Positions 1 to 6,657 of a stretch of DNA of 9,736 bases are shown here, one piece after another. A model generated the notes under the pieces. The model saw only the letters and a program-made list of their open reading frames with translations. It was not told the origin of the DNA and did no database searches. Source of the stretch: JAXGPP01 sp964436865 (lineage in GTDB: Bacteria > Planctomycetota > Planctomycetia > Pirellulales > Thermoguttaceae); the NCBI GenBank assembly GCA_964436865.1, contig CAYTFK010000277.1:1-9736 (forward strand), read 5' to 3'. Within the stretch, counting starts at the first letter, position 1. The number at the start of each line of letters is the position of its first letter. The position numbers were made by a program, and so were the translations under genes.

Positions 1-1845
1 CTGAACGCGGCCCCGCCCGAGCGTTTCATGGGGTACAACACGTACGCTCCGAACGCGGAGACGCTGCGCCGTTTTGCCGAAGCCGGCGTGAATACGGTGG
101 TCTGTTTTCCGGCCAACGTGCTGGCGTCGACGGGCGAACCCTACAACAGCGTCTATCCTCCGATCTGGAACGGCCCGGGCGTCTATGACTTCGAGTGCCT
201 GGACCGGCAGGTGACCGATAAACTCGCCGTGAATCCAAAGGCGAAGTTCATCTTCTTCATCGACCTGAACACGCCGACCTGGTGGTGCCGGATACGCGGG
301 GGGTCCGACAGCTTCAACGAACTGGGCCGAGTCGCAGCCAATCCGGTGTGGCGGCGCGACACGCGCGAGTACCTGCAGGCGGTGCTACGGCATCTGGAAT
401 CGAAGCATCGCGACGTGATCGCCGGCTACTTCCTCGCCTGCGGCAAGACGATCGAATGGCAGGACTTCAACAAGGGGGAGCCGAGCGTGAGTGGCCGCGC
501 GGCGTGGCGGCGCTGGATGCTCGAACGGGGACAGCCGGACCCCATCGATATTCCGCCGGCGCCGGTACGGGACCACGTTTCCCACGGTCCTTTTCGCGAC
601 CCGATCGACGACGCGCTGGCGATCCAGTACTGGCGATTCTCACACGAACTGATCAGCGACACGATCCTGTACTTCGCGGCGGCTGCGCAGGAGGTGATCA
701 AGCACCGCGCGCCGCTGGGCCTGTGCTACGGCTATATCATGGAGCACGGCAAGGACCGGTTGCTTTACGAGGGACATCTGGATTTCGACCGGGTGTTCTC
801 CTCGCCCAACCTGGACATCTTCTATTCACCGGGCTCGTATCATGACCGGCAACTGGGCGGGGCCAGCGGGTTCATGGTTCCCATCAGCTCGATCCAGCAT
901 CACGGCAAGGGATTCCAGATGAGCATGGACCATCGCACGCACACGGCCCGAAGCGTGTCGGCCCTGGGCCGTGCGATCCCGGGCCATGAGAGCGGATTCG
1001 CGGACGAGGCGGCCAGCATCGCGGGTCTGCGCCGCGAGTTCTCACTCCGCCTGATCAGCGGAGTTTCCACATATTGGTTCGACCTGTTCGGCAACTGGTT
1101 CGAGGGCGAGGCCGTTTTCGAGTCGATCGCGCAGATGCGCGCGTTGTGGGACCGGCTGGCGCGGCCCCGTGAACAGTCGGTAGCTGAAGTGGCCGTGCTG
1201 GTGGACGCTGAGAGCATGTATTACCTGGATGGCAAGGCCGATTTCTACAACGACTTGCTCTACAAGCAACGCTACGGCCTGTACCGGATGGGGACGCCCT
1301 TCGATCTCTTCTCGTTCGGCGATCTGGCCACGCTGGACCTCTCCCGCCACAAGCTGATCTTTCTGCCGAACCTGTTCGCGATCGACGCCAAGCGGCGAGG
1401 GCTGTTGCGGGACAAGGTGTGCGGCGGCGGCAAGACCGTGCTCTGGGGCTATTCGGCGGGGATCATCGCCGACGGGAAATACGATCCCAGTCAGGTCGAA
1501 GCCTTGACGGGGATCCGGTGGGAGAGCGAGGAGCTAACCTCGCGCGAGATGAACGGTTGGCGCTCGGTCTATTCTCCCCGGCCGAACGTGCCAGCCGACG
1601 TTCTGCGCAAACTGGCCCGCGAGGCAGGCGCGCACATTTACTGCGAGGCCGAGGAACCCCTTTACGCAAATGACCGGCTGATCGCCCTGCACACGACTAC
1701 GGGTGGTTCTCGCACGATTGTGTTGCCGAAGAAGTGCCGCCGTGTCACCGAAGTGTTCAGCGGACGCGTGGTGGCCGAAGACACCGACCGCTTCGATGAC
1801 AAGCTCACGCCGCCCTGCACCGTCTTGTACGAAGTGGAGCAGTAA
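1..1845 (+). CDS. GH42-like glycoside hydrolase (beta-galactosidase-like), 5' partial
   Basis: The frame is open from base 1 (reading LNAAPPERF before the ATG at 28), so the true start lies upstream and ATG 28 is probably internal. Residue numbers count from that Met. Residues 1-370 look like a TIM barrel of the beta-galactosidase type. Supporting segments are an early FAEAGVNTV, then PPIWNGPGVYDFECLD, NTPTWW, and LISGVSTYWFDLFGNWF near the barrel end. About 385-500 (VAEVAVLVDAES, then LIFLPNLFAIDAKRR, GGGKTVLWGYSAG and LTGI) resembles the GH42 trimerisation (glutamine-amidotransferase-like) domain. About 535-605 looks like the final beta-sandwich. The likely role is hydrolysis of beta-linked sugars, but the substrate is unknown. 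E143 (GKTIEW) is the best acid/base candidate. The nucleophile is unclear, with D301 (MSMDH) sitting near where GH42 has Glu. The signal peptide, if any, is outside the window. The fold call is fairly safe; the family number is inference. It ends at TAA 1843-1845 with no clear terminator. Confidence 0.7.
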   Translation: MNAAPPERFMGYNTYAPNAETLRRFAEAGVNTVVCFPANVLASTGEPYNSVYPPIWNGPGVYDFECLDRQVTDKLAVNPKAKFIFFIDLNTPTWWCRIRGGSDSFNELGRVAANPVWRRDTREYLQAVLRHLESKHRDVIAGYFLACGKTIEWQDFNKGEPSVSGRAAWRRWMLERGQPDPIDIPPAPVRDHVSHGPFRDPIDDALAIQYWRFSHELISDTILYFAAAAQEVIKHRAPLGLCYGYIMEHGKDRLLYEGHLDFDRVFSSPNLDIFYSPGSYHDRQLGGASGFMVPISSIQHHGKGFQMSMDHRTHTARSVSALGRAIPGHESGFADEAASIAGLRREFSLRLISGVSTYWFDLFGNWFEGEAVFESIAQMRALWDRLARPREQSVAEVAVLVDAESMYYLDGKADFYNDLLYKQRYGLYRMGTPFDLFSFGDLATLDLSRHKLIFLPNLFAIDAKRRGLLRDKVCGGGKTVLWGYSAGIIADGKYDPSQVEALTGIRWESEELTSREMNGWRSVYSPRPNVPADVLRKLAREAGAHIYCEAEEPLYANDRLIALHTTTGGSRTIVLPKKCRRVTEVFSGRVVAEDTDRFDDKLTPPCTVLYEVEQ

Positions 1846-2273
1846 AAACGCTGCGATGCGCACGGCGATGGAACCGCCTGGGGACTTGCGAACGGATTCC
1901 CGGTCGGCAACGGCACAGGCGGTGCGTTCTTCCTGGAAAGAGCTGTGTTCGGGTCACCCGCACGATGGGGCGTGAAGGCGCAAACATGAACGTGGGGAAC
2001 AGGGCGGTCGACGCTCCTTCGCTCGACAGGGACCCGGCGGCGTGAATCGTGGGATAAGAAGGGCGAGTTGCGAGGCTGCCCGATGTCGAGTGTGCAAGGA
2101 TTGCGCGCCGCATGAGACACTGCGCGCGACAGTTGCTGCTACAACTCGGCTCGAGTCGGCCCGTTGTGCACAGTTCAATCGCCGAGGGCGGGTATGGTTT
2201 CAGGTCTCAATCGTGGCCGGATTTGCGGCAGAGGAAAGTCTCCCGTGCCGGGATGGCATTGGTGATAGCCTGA

Positions 2274-2290
2274 TTGGCACGCCGATTGCT
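2274..2290 (+). promoter_or_regulatory. Sigma-54 (RpoN) -24/-12 promoter
   Basis: The sequence TTGGCACGCCGATTGCT matches the RpoN consensus YTGGCACG-N4-TTGCW at every defined position. The essential GG is at 2276-2277 and GC at 2288-2289, 12 bases apart as required. Transcription would start near 2301, leaving about a 110-base leader before the ATG at 2412. The next gene on the same strand is the small secreted protein. Sigma-54 promoters need an enhancer-binding activator; none is encoded in the window. The match is direct observation; the activity is inferred. Confidence 0.65.
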
Positions 2291-2400
2291 TTCTGCGGGA
2301 CGCGATGGCCCAGCCGCGCGGTCAGCAAGCCGCAGGGCCTGCGCGGCGCGTGCAATCGCCTGGAATGGGCCAGCGGGTACTCAAATCCGTTTCCGCTACG

Positions 2401-2405
2401 GGAGG
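2401..2405 (+). promoter_or_regulatory. Shine-Dalgarno site GGAGG for the small secreted protein
   Basis: GGAGG ends 6 bases before ATG 2412. It decides the start: the frame stays open upstream to an ATG at 2274, but that stretch is Arg/Ala-rich, overlaps the promoter, and would place the signal peptide internally. Confidence 0.8.
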
Positions 2406-2411
2406 TCGACG

Positions 2412-2780
2412 ATGTTCAAGAAGACGTGTCTGCTGGCGGTGTGTATTGGCATCCTGGTGTGTGCGTGGAGTGTTGCATACGGCGAGGAACTGGCGATCAG
2501 GGTCGCGCCACAGACCCTCGTGCTGTCGTCGAGCGGCGGGCAGTTGACCGTGCACACGAACGTTCAGTACGAGGACCAAGCTGTGGTTCTGACCGTAGCA
2601 GAAATTTCGGTCGCCTGCCACACGTTTGCAGACTCCTTGGGCAACCTTGTGGCCCAGTGCTCGAAGGAGGCAGCCAAGGATGCGATTGGAACGTTCGACG
2701 GCAAGCGGACAACAGTCACTGTTGGCCTGTCGGTCGAAGGCTTCGGGTACGATGAGGAGTCAATCACCGTCAAGAAATAG
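2412..2780 (+). CDS. Small secreted beta-strand-rich protein (122 aa)
   Basis: The start at ATG 2412 has a strong ribosome site 6 bases upstream. Residues 1-24 form a signal peptide (MFKK, a hydrophobic core, then a cleavage site after AYG), so the product is exported. The mature 98 residues alternate like a single beta-sandwich: IRVAPQTLVLSSSGGQLTVHTNV, VVLTVAEISV, then a DSLGNLVAQC turn, TTVTVGLSVEG and a C-terminal SITVKK strand. The pattern 'I-V-P-TLVLSS-G-VTVHT-V-Y ... D-GNLVA ... V-G-DG-F ... I-V' recalls short secreted proteins I associate with planctomycetes, but I cannot name a family. Mature cysteines C69 and C83 could form a disulfide. No catalytic motif is visible. It lies alone behind a sigma-54 promoter and is followed by a convergent operon. 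A structural, surface or adhesive role is a guess. Confidence 0.75.
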   Translation: MFKKTCLLAVCIGILVCAWSVAYGEELAIRVAPQTLVLSSSGGQLTVHTNVQYEDQAVVLTVAEISVACHTFADSLGNLVAQCSKEAAKDAIGTFDGKRTTVTVGLSVEGFGYDEESITVKK

Positions 2781-2863
2781 GTGGAACTGCTCTCTGCGCC
2801 GAGAGTTGAAGCGGGGTGAGACGCACGGCCCCCATCATCGGGTCGGTACGGCGCCTGACAGGG

Positions 2864-2916
2864 GCTTCGGGGTCAACATCGTACGCCTGACACGATGTCG
2901 AAGTTGACCCCGAAGC
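2864..2916. repeat. Palindromic REP-like element, possible bidirectional terminator
   Basis: GCTTCGGGGTCAAC (2864-2877) is perfectly inverted as GTTGACCCCGAAGC (2903-2916). One more G-C pair at 2863/2917 extends the stem. An inner 5-bp stem ATCGT/ACGAT (2878-2882/2892-2896) closes a 9-base loop, leaving GTCGAA (2897-2902) bulged on one side. The element sits 83 bases after the plus-strand stop and 84 bases after the minus-strand stop, at the centre of a convergent junction. There is no T-run on either side, so a classical intrinsic terminator is not shown. The loop repeats CGCCTGACA, also found at 2852-2860. An imperfect palindrome with a bulge in this position fits a REP/BIME-type element. 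Confidence 0.7.
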
Positions 2917-2977
2917 CGCCCGGAGCAGGGTGGGCGGAAGCTGAACGCTCGAGAGCGGAGCGAGACGCTCGGATCCC

Positions 2978-3003
2978 GCAGCCAGGGTCAGCAGCCAGGG
3001 TCA
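2978..3003. repeat. Perfect 13-bp tandem duplication at a stop codon
   Basis: GCAGCCAGGGTCA occurs twice without a gap, at 2978-2990 and 2991-3003. The last three bases of the second copy are the minus-strand TGA stop of the HD-domain gene. Because each unit begins with TGA when read on the minus strand, gain or loss of a copy does not alter the protein end. Confidence 0.9.
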
Positions 3004-3657
3004 ATCGCCCTCCCACTCCCGGTAGAATTGCCGCAGGAAGGTCTCCATGAACTGGTGCCGGTTTTCGGCAATGGCCCGGCCGGCCGGCGTGTTCATGCGG
3101 TCCTTGAGCAAGAGCAGCTTCTCATAGAAGTGATTGATAGTCGTGCCGGTGCTCTTGATGTAGGCTTCGGCTGTCTGGTGCTCCTCGGGCCTCAATTCGG
3201 GATCGTGGATCAGCCGCCCCTTGGCTCCCCCGTAGGCGAAGGCCCGGGCAATGCCGATGGCCCCGATGGCGTCGAGGCGGTCGGCGTCCTGAACAACCTT
3301 GCCCTCCAGCGAAAGTTCGGGCTGTCTCACGCCGGAACCCTTGAAGGAGATGTCGGCGACGATCCGGCAGACGTGCTCGACGACGCTGCTTTCTGCGCCG
3401 AGCGAAACGAGCCAGTTTCTCGCCGCCCGGGGGCCGACCGTCGAATCGCCGTCGTGGGCTTTCCAGTCGGCGATGTCGTGGAGGAGGGCGGCCAACTCGA
3501 CAACGAGAAGGTCGGCTCCTTCCGCCTGGCCGATTCGCCGGGCAGTATTCCACACGCGACAGATGTGCCACCAGTCGTGGCCGCTTCCTTCGCCCGAGAG
3601 GGCAGCCTTGACGTGAGCGGCGGTGCGGGAGATGAGTTCGCTGGCCGGCGGGTTCAT
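3001..3657 (-). CDS. HD-domain phosphohydrolase, YpgQ/YedJ-like (218 aa)
   Basis: The protein belongs by motif to the HD superfamily of metal-dependent phosphohydrolases. H31 (in GHDWWHICRV), H60-D61 (AALLHDIAD) and D126 (QDADRLDAIGAIGIARAFAYGG) are the expected H...HD...D metal ligands, and the last motif is typical of the YpgQ/YedJ group. Bacillus YpgQ has been described as a metal-dependent dNTP pyrophosphohydrolase, so nucleotide hydrolysis in the cytoplasm is the best guess; the substrate here is unproven. The length of 218 residues is normal and there is no signal peptide. Start ATG 3657 overlaps the stop of the upstream transporter gene by ATGA, and no Shine-Dalgarno sequence precedes it. 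Both facts support translational coupling. The frame stays open upstream only as an out-of-frame shadow of the transporter gene. Confidence 0.88.
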   Translation of the reverse strand: MNPPASELISRTAAHVKAALSGEGSGHDWWHICRVWNTARRIGQAEGADLLVVELAALLHDIADWKAHDGDSTVGPRAARNWLVSLGAESSVVEHVCRIVADISFKGSGVRQPELSLEGKVVQDADRLDAIGAIGIARAFAYGGAKGRLIHDPELRPEEHQTAEAYIKSTGTTINHFYEKLLLLKDRMNTPAGRAIAENRHQFMETFLRQFYREWEGD

Positions 3658-4850
3658 GGGCAGGGGCAAGGCGCGCCGGAGTGGCGGGCGCGGAGGTGGA
3701 TGAGGCCGGCCAGGCCGCAGGCCAGGAGGGCGGTGATCGTATAGACGCCCGCGTTGGGGAAACCGGGCGCCAAGCTGAGGCTCAGGGCGCCGACCGCCGG
3801 CCCCAAGCACATGCCGCCGCCGATCATCGCCTCGTGCAACCCGCCGTGCTCCCCCTTCGCCTCGCCGACATCCATGGAGTAGAAGAGCGAGGAGTAGTAG
3901 ATGAGACCGACCGAGGCGCCGAAGACGGCTTGAGCAAGGACCAGTAACCCCAGGTTCGTCGAAAGGAGCAGGAGACTGAAGCCGGCCGTCATGGCGACGA
4001 AAGCTCCCAAGAGCCAGCGGAAGCGGTAGTGCCAGCCGGTCCATTGCCAGAGGGCAACGAATGCGCCCAGGCGGAAGAACATCCAGATCGAACAGAACAG
4101 TCCGGCCTCGGCTGTCGACATGCCAAGCGTTTTCGCCAGCGAGGGGATGATGGCGAGGACCGTAGTGATGGCGACGTAGGAGAAGGGGATCGCAAGCCAC
4201 ACCATCCGCAGGAAGGCTTGCGGGCTGATCGATTGGGCGAGGGGAGGCAGTTCCGCGGGGCGAGGCAGGATCGCCGGCGCGGTCGAGGCGGCACGGACGG
4301 GGTTCTTGCCGAGGCCGAGGACGATGAGGCATTGACCGCCGTGGATCAGGGCGGGCAGCCAGAAGATGCTGTCGTGGCCCAGGGTTTCATAGATCGTGCC
4401 GCCGACGAAGTACATCACTGCCGCGGCCGAGGACCAGACCACGTTATAGATGCCGATGTTCTGGGGGAGGATCGCGTCATCGACGCCGTCGCTCACGAGG
4501 GCTTCGAGCGCCGGCCAGGTGAAGGAGATGGTTACCGTCCAGCCGACGAGGATGAGAAGAGCGGCCGGGAGCGAGGGAAGGAGCGCTCCGAGTGCGAGGC
4601 AGAGCGTCAGGCCGGCAAAACCTGTCCTGAGGGACGTGTAGTAACCGAAACGCTGGGCGAAACGTCCACCCTGCCAGGCGGCGAATACGTAGACGAAGCC
4701 GCCGAGGGCTGCAGCCGAGAGGTTGCCCAGGCTGCCAAACCCGAAACGGTCGCGGAGCAGGAAGTAGAAGTAGCTGCTGAAGTACGACGCGGCGAGGGCG
4801 TTGGAGCCTTCGAGCAGGTAGAAGACGGTTTTCGAGGTTCGCGGGGGCAC
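3654..4850 (-). CDS. Major facilitator superfamily transporter, start uncertain (about 398 aa)
   Basis: About twelve hydrophobic segments are visible in two halves, separated by a Pro/Ala-rich loop at about 183-207 of the protein counted from GTG 4850, which fits the MFS fold. The N-terminal region runs TVFYLLEGSNALAASYF, then RDRFGFGSLGN. A distinctive C-terminal stretch at 317-346 (YYSSLFYSMDVGEAKGEHGG, then LHEAMIGGG) contains charged residues and a His pair. The substrate cannot be read from sequence. The frame is open to ATG 5150, but residues coded before 4850 are Pro/Arg-rich and unlike a membrane protein. GTG 4850 begins just before the first membrane segment and gives the usual length of about 400. 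GTG 4922 is an alternative, and neither has a clear ribosome site. It is the first gene of a two-gene unit with the HD-domain gene (ATGA overlap). Confidence 0.8.
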   Translation of the reverse strand: MPPRTSKTVFYLLEGSNALAASYFSSYFYFLLRDRFGFGSLGNLSAAALGGFVYVFAAWQGGRFAQRFGYYTSLRTGFAGLTLCLALGALLPSLPAALLILVGWTVTISFTWPALEALVSDGVDDAILPQNIGIYNVVWSSAAAVMYFVGGTIYETLGHDSIFWLPALIHGGQCLIVLGLGKNPVRAASTAPAILPRPAELPPLAQSISPQAFLRMVWLAIPFSYVAITTVLAIIPSLAKTLGMSTAEAGLFCSIWMFFRLGAFVALWQWTGWHYRFRWLLGAFVAMTAGFSLLLLSTNLGLLVLAQAVFGASVGLIYYSSLFYSMDVGEAKGEHGGLHEAMIGGGMCLGPAVGALSLSLAPGFPNAGVYTITALLACGLAGLIHLRARHSGAPCPCP

Positions 4851-5337
4851 GGGGAGCGGCGTCGGCCGATGGCGGTGGTTGCGATGTCGCGGGGAGGATG
4901 ACTTAGCGGTTCGGGTATGCACGGGTAGCGGACATTTGGGGGGCGGGCAGGGAGGGCGAGCCAGTGGTGTTCGGCGACGGATTGGGGCGGCGCAGACTGG
5001 CGTGGCTCGATCTTGCCGGGAGCCGTTGCAGAGCGGCAACGGCGCGAAGCGTAACGGGCTGAATTGTATCGATGGTGCGAAATGTCGGCAACAGCAAGCG
5101 AAAAAGGTCGGCTGAGCTGCTGAGGAAGCGGGGCTTCGCGGAGCGGGCATGAAGGTTATTGCGTAATCAATCTGAGTATCGTTACGATGGGGGGCGGGCG
5201 GAGCGCCCTCGAGATGGTTTATGGTTTGCCGAGCGAGGACCGATGCCCACGCACCCAGCGGGGTTTGTTCGTTGTCGCGTCAGACCGTAGCTGCCGGGTA
5301 ACGGCGAGCGGGAACCACCTTTTACGGAGAGACTGCC
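4851..5337. other. Divergent intergenic region, 487 bases
   Basis: This spacer lies between the leftward transporter and the rightward sulfatase, so promoters for both should be here. I see no convincing -35/-10 pair and no sigma-54 motif on either strand. The relatively AT-rich stretch 5155-5186 is the most promoter-like part. Minus-strand open reading continues to 5150 but codes for Pro/Arg-rich sequence that does not look like protein. A weak GGGCG/CGCCC stem lies at 5192-5208. Confidence 0.5.
5326..5331 (+). promoter_or_regulatory. Shine-Dalgarno site GGAGAG for the sulfatase
   Basis: GGAGAG lies 6 bases before ATG 5338, directly upstream of the signal peptide codons, and fixes the start. 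Confidence 0.75.
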
Positions 5338-6657
5338 ATGAGACCACTGCTGCTTCTTGGCCTCGCCTGTATTGTGTGTCTGCCGTGGTCGGCCTCGGCG
5401 GCCGAAAAACCGAACATCCTGTTCATTCTCAGCGATGATTATGGCCTGGACGGCGTGGGTTGCTACGGCTCGGACCGGTTCCAGGGCAAGACACCAAATC
5501 TTGACACGTTGGCGAAATCGGGCATCCGGTTCACGCACTGCTACTCGACGCCGCTGTGCGGGCCGTCGCGGTGCACGATCGCGACCGGCCGCTACGGTTT
5601 CCGCACAGGCGGCACAACGAACCAGACGGCAGGCCAGCCGTCATTCCGCGACGAGCCGTCGCTTGCCCGGGCTCTCAAGCAGGCTGGCTATGTGACAGGC
5701 ATGGCTGGCAAATGGCGGCAGATGGGCGATACGCCGGGCGACTGGGGCTATGACGAGTGGCTGACCGATCCGACGGCAGGGGGCTGGTTCTGGCAGAAGA
5801 GCTACACCAAGAATGGGGAACTCGTGGAGACCAGTGAGGAGATCTACTGCCCGGACGTGTGCATGGAGTTCACGTTGGACTTCCTGCGGCGGCATCGCGA
5901 CGAGCCGTTCTACTTCTACTTTCCCACGCACCTGGTGCACGGGCCGATTCTGCGTACACCAGACAGCAAGGAAGGGCAGGCGGACTACTACGAGGACAAT
6001 GTCGCCTACCTCGACAAGCAGGTGGGTCAACTGGTGGCGGAAATCGACAAGCTGGGGCTGCGCGAGAAGACGCTCATCGTCTTCACAGGCGACAACGGCA
6101 CCGCGCGGTTCGGCGCCGAGCAGTCGTTCATCAATGGCCGCAAGATCAACGGCCAGAAGGGAACGATGCTCGAAGGGGGAAGCCGCGTGCCGCTCATTGC
6201 GAGCTGGAAAGGGACAGTGCCGGAGGGTAAGGTCCTCGGCGACCTGGTGGATTTCACCGATTTCTTTGCGACGTTCGTGGAACTGGGCGGAGGGAAGATG
6301 CCGGAAGGGGTGAAATTCGACAGCCGCAGTTTCGCGCCGCAACTGCGTGGCGAGAAAGGAACGCCGCGGGATTGGGTTTTCGTGCAACTGGGTGCGAAGT
6401 GGTATGCCTGCGACCGGGGCTTCAAGCTCACCCGGAGTGGCGAGCTGTTCGACATGAGCGATGCGCCGTTCGTGGAGATGCCGGTGCCAGCCGACTCGGC
6501 CGGCGCGGATGCCAAGGCCGCCCGCACCCGGTTGCAGGCGGTGCTGGATGAGCTGAGCCCGGCGAGCGGCAAGAACATCGCCGACCAACCGCCGAAGGTT
6601 AAGGCCAAGGCGAAGGGGGGCAAGAAACGCAAGGCGAAGCAAGCCGCGAACAAGTGA
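5338..6657 (+). CDS. Secreted formylglycine-dependent sulfatase (family S1)
   Basis: This type-I sulfatase would hydrolyse sulfate esters, probably on a polysaccharide outside the cytoplasm. Residues 1-21 are a signal peptide ending ASA. PNILFILSDDYG supplies metal ligands D33-D34. The C-x-P-S-R signature is C74-G-P-S-R78 followed by TGR; C74 should be oxidised to formylglycine, needing a maturase encoded elsewhere. K125 is in GKW, H201 in LVHGP, D252-N253 in TGDNG, and K274 in KGTMLEGGSRVP. In place of the usual GKWHLG the protein reads GKWRQMG, so the His has become R127. The tail 420-439 has nine Lys and one Arg in 20 residues. The 439-residue length is normal for the family. Start ATG 5338 follows GGAGAG at 6 bases. 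The sugar substrate cannot be told. The neighbouring glycosidase-like genes suggest glycan catabolism. Confidence 0.93.
   Translation: MRPLLLLGLACIVCLPWSASAAEKPNILFILSDDYGLDGVGCYGSDRFQGKTPNLDTLAKSGIRFTHCYSTPLCGPSRCTIATGRYGFRTGGTTNQTAGQPSFRDEPSLARALKQAGYVTGMAGKWRQMGDTPGDWGYDEWLTDPTAGGWFWQKSYTKNGELVETSEEIYCPDVCMEFTLDFLRRHRDEPFYFYFPTHLVHGPILRTPDSKEGQADYYEDNVAYLDKQVGQLVAEIDKLGLREKTLIVFTGDNGTARFGAEQSFINGRKINGQKGTMLEGGSRVPLIASWKGTVPEGKVLGDLVDFTDFFATFVELGGGKMPEGVKFDSRSFAPQLRGEKGTPRDWVFVQLGAKWYACDRGFKLTRSGELFDMSDAPFVEMPVPADSAGADAKAARTRLQAVLDELSPASGKNIADQPPKVKAKAKGGKKRKAKQAANK

Larger units (their letters stand above)
1846..2411. other. 566-base intergenic region with promoter, no gene seen
   Basis: No open frame here has both a ribosome site and protein-like composition. 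A 19-codon frame from ATG 1986 and a long GTG-started frame from 2042 look like chance. The region holds a sigma-54-type promoter at 2274-2290 and, about 150 bases before the predicted transcription start, two overlapping 5-bp inverted repeats: AGTTG/CAACT (2131-2135/2142-2146) and ACTCG/CGAGT (2144-2148/2152-2156). A short palindrome CGGGTCACCCG lies at 1950-1960, and a 5-bp stem GTCGA/TCGAC at 2007-2011/2023-2027. Neither is followed by a T-run, so no terminator is called for the upstream gene. Confidence 0.6.

Noticed and set aside
1986..2045. 19-codon small open frame in the first intergenic region
   Set aside because: Weak ribosome site at best and no features of a leader or secreted peptide; likely chance.
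2042..2755. Open frame of 237 codons from GTG 2042 on the plus strand
   Set aside because: It overlaps the well-supported secreted protein in another frame, has no ribosome site, and its composition (Arg, Cys, Gly-rich) is that of a GC-rich chance frame.
3001..4332. 443-codon minus-strand frame continuing upstream of the HD-domain protein
   Set aside because: The part before ATG 3657 is a Pro/Arg-rich shadow of the transporter gene; the HD fold is complete from ATG 3657, which sits in an ATGA overlap.
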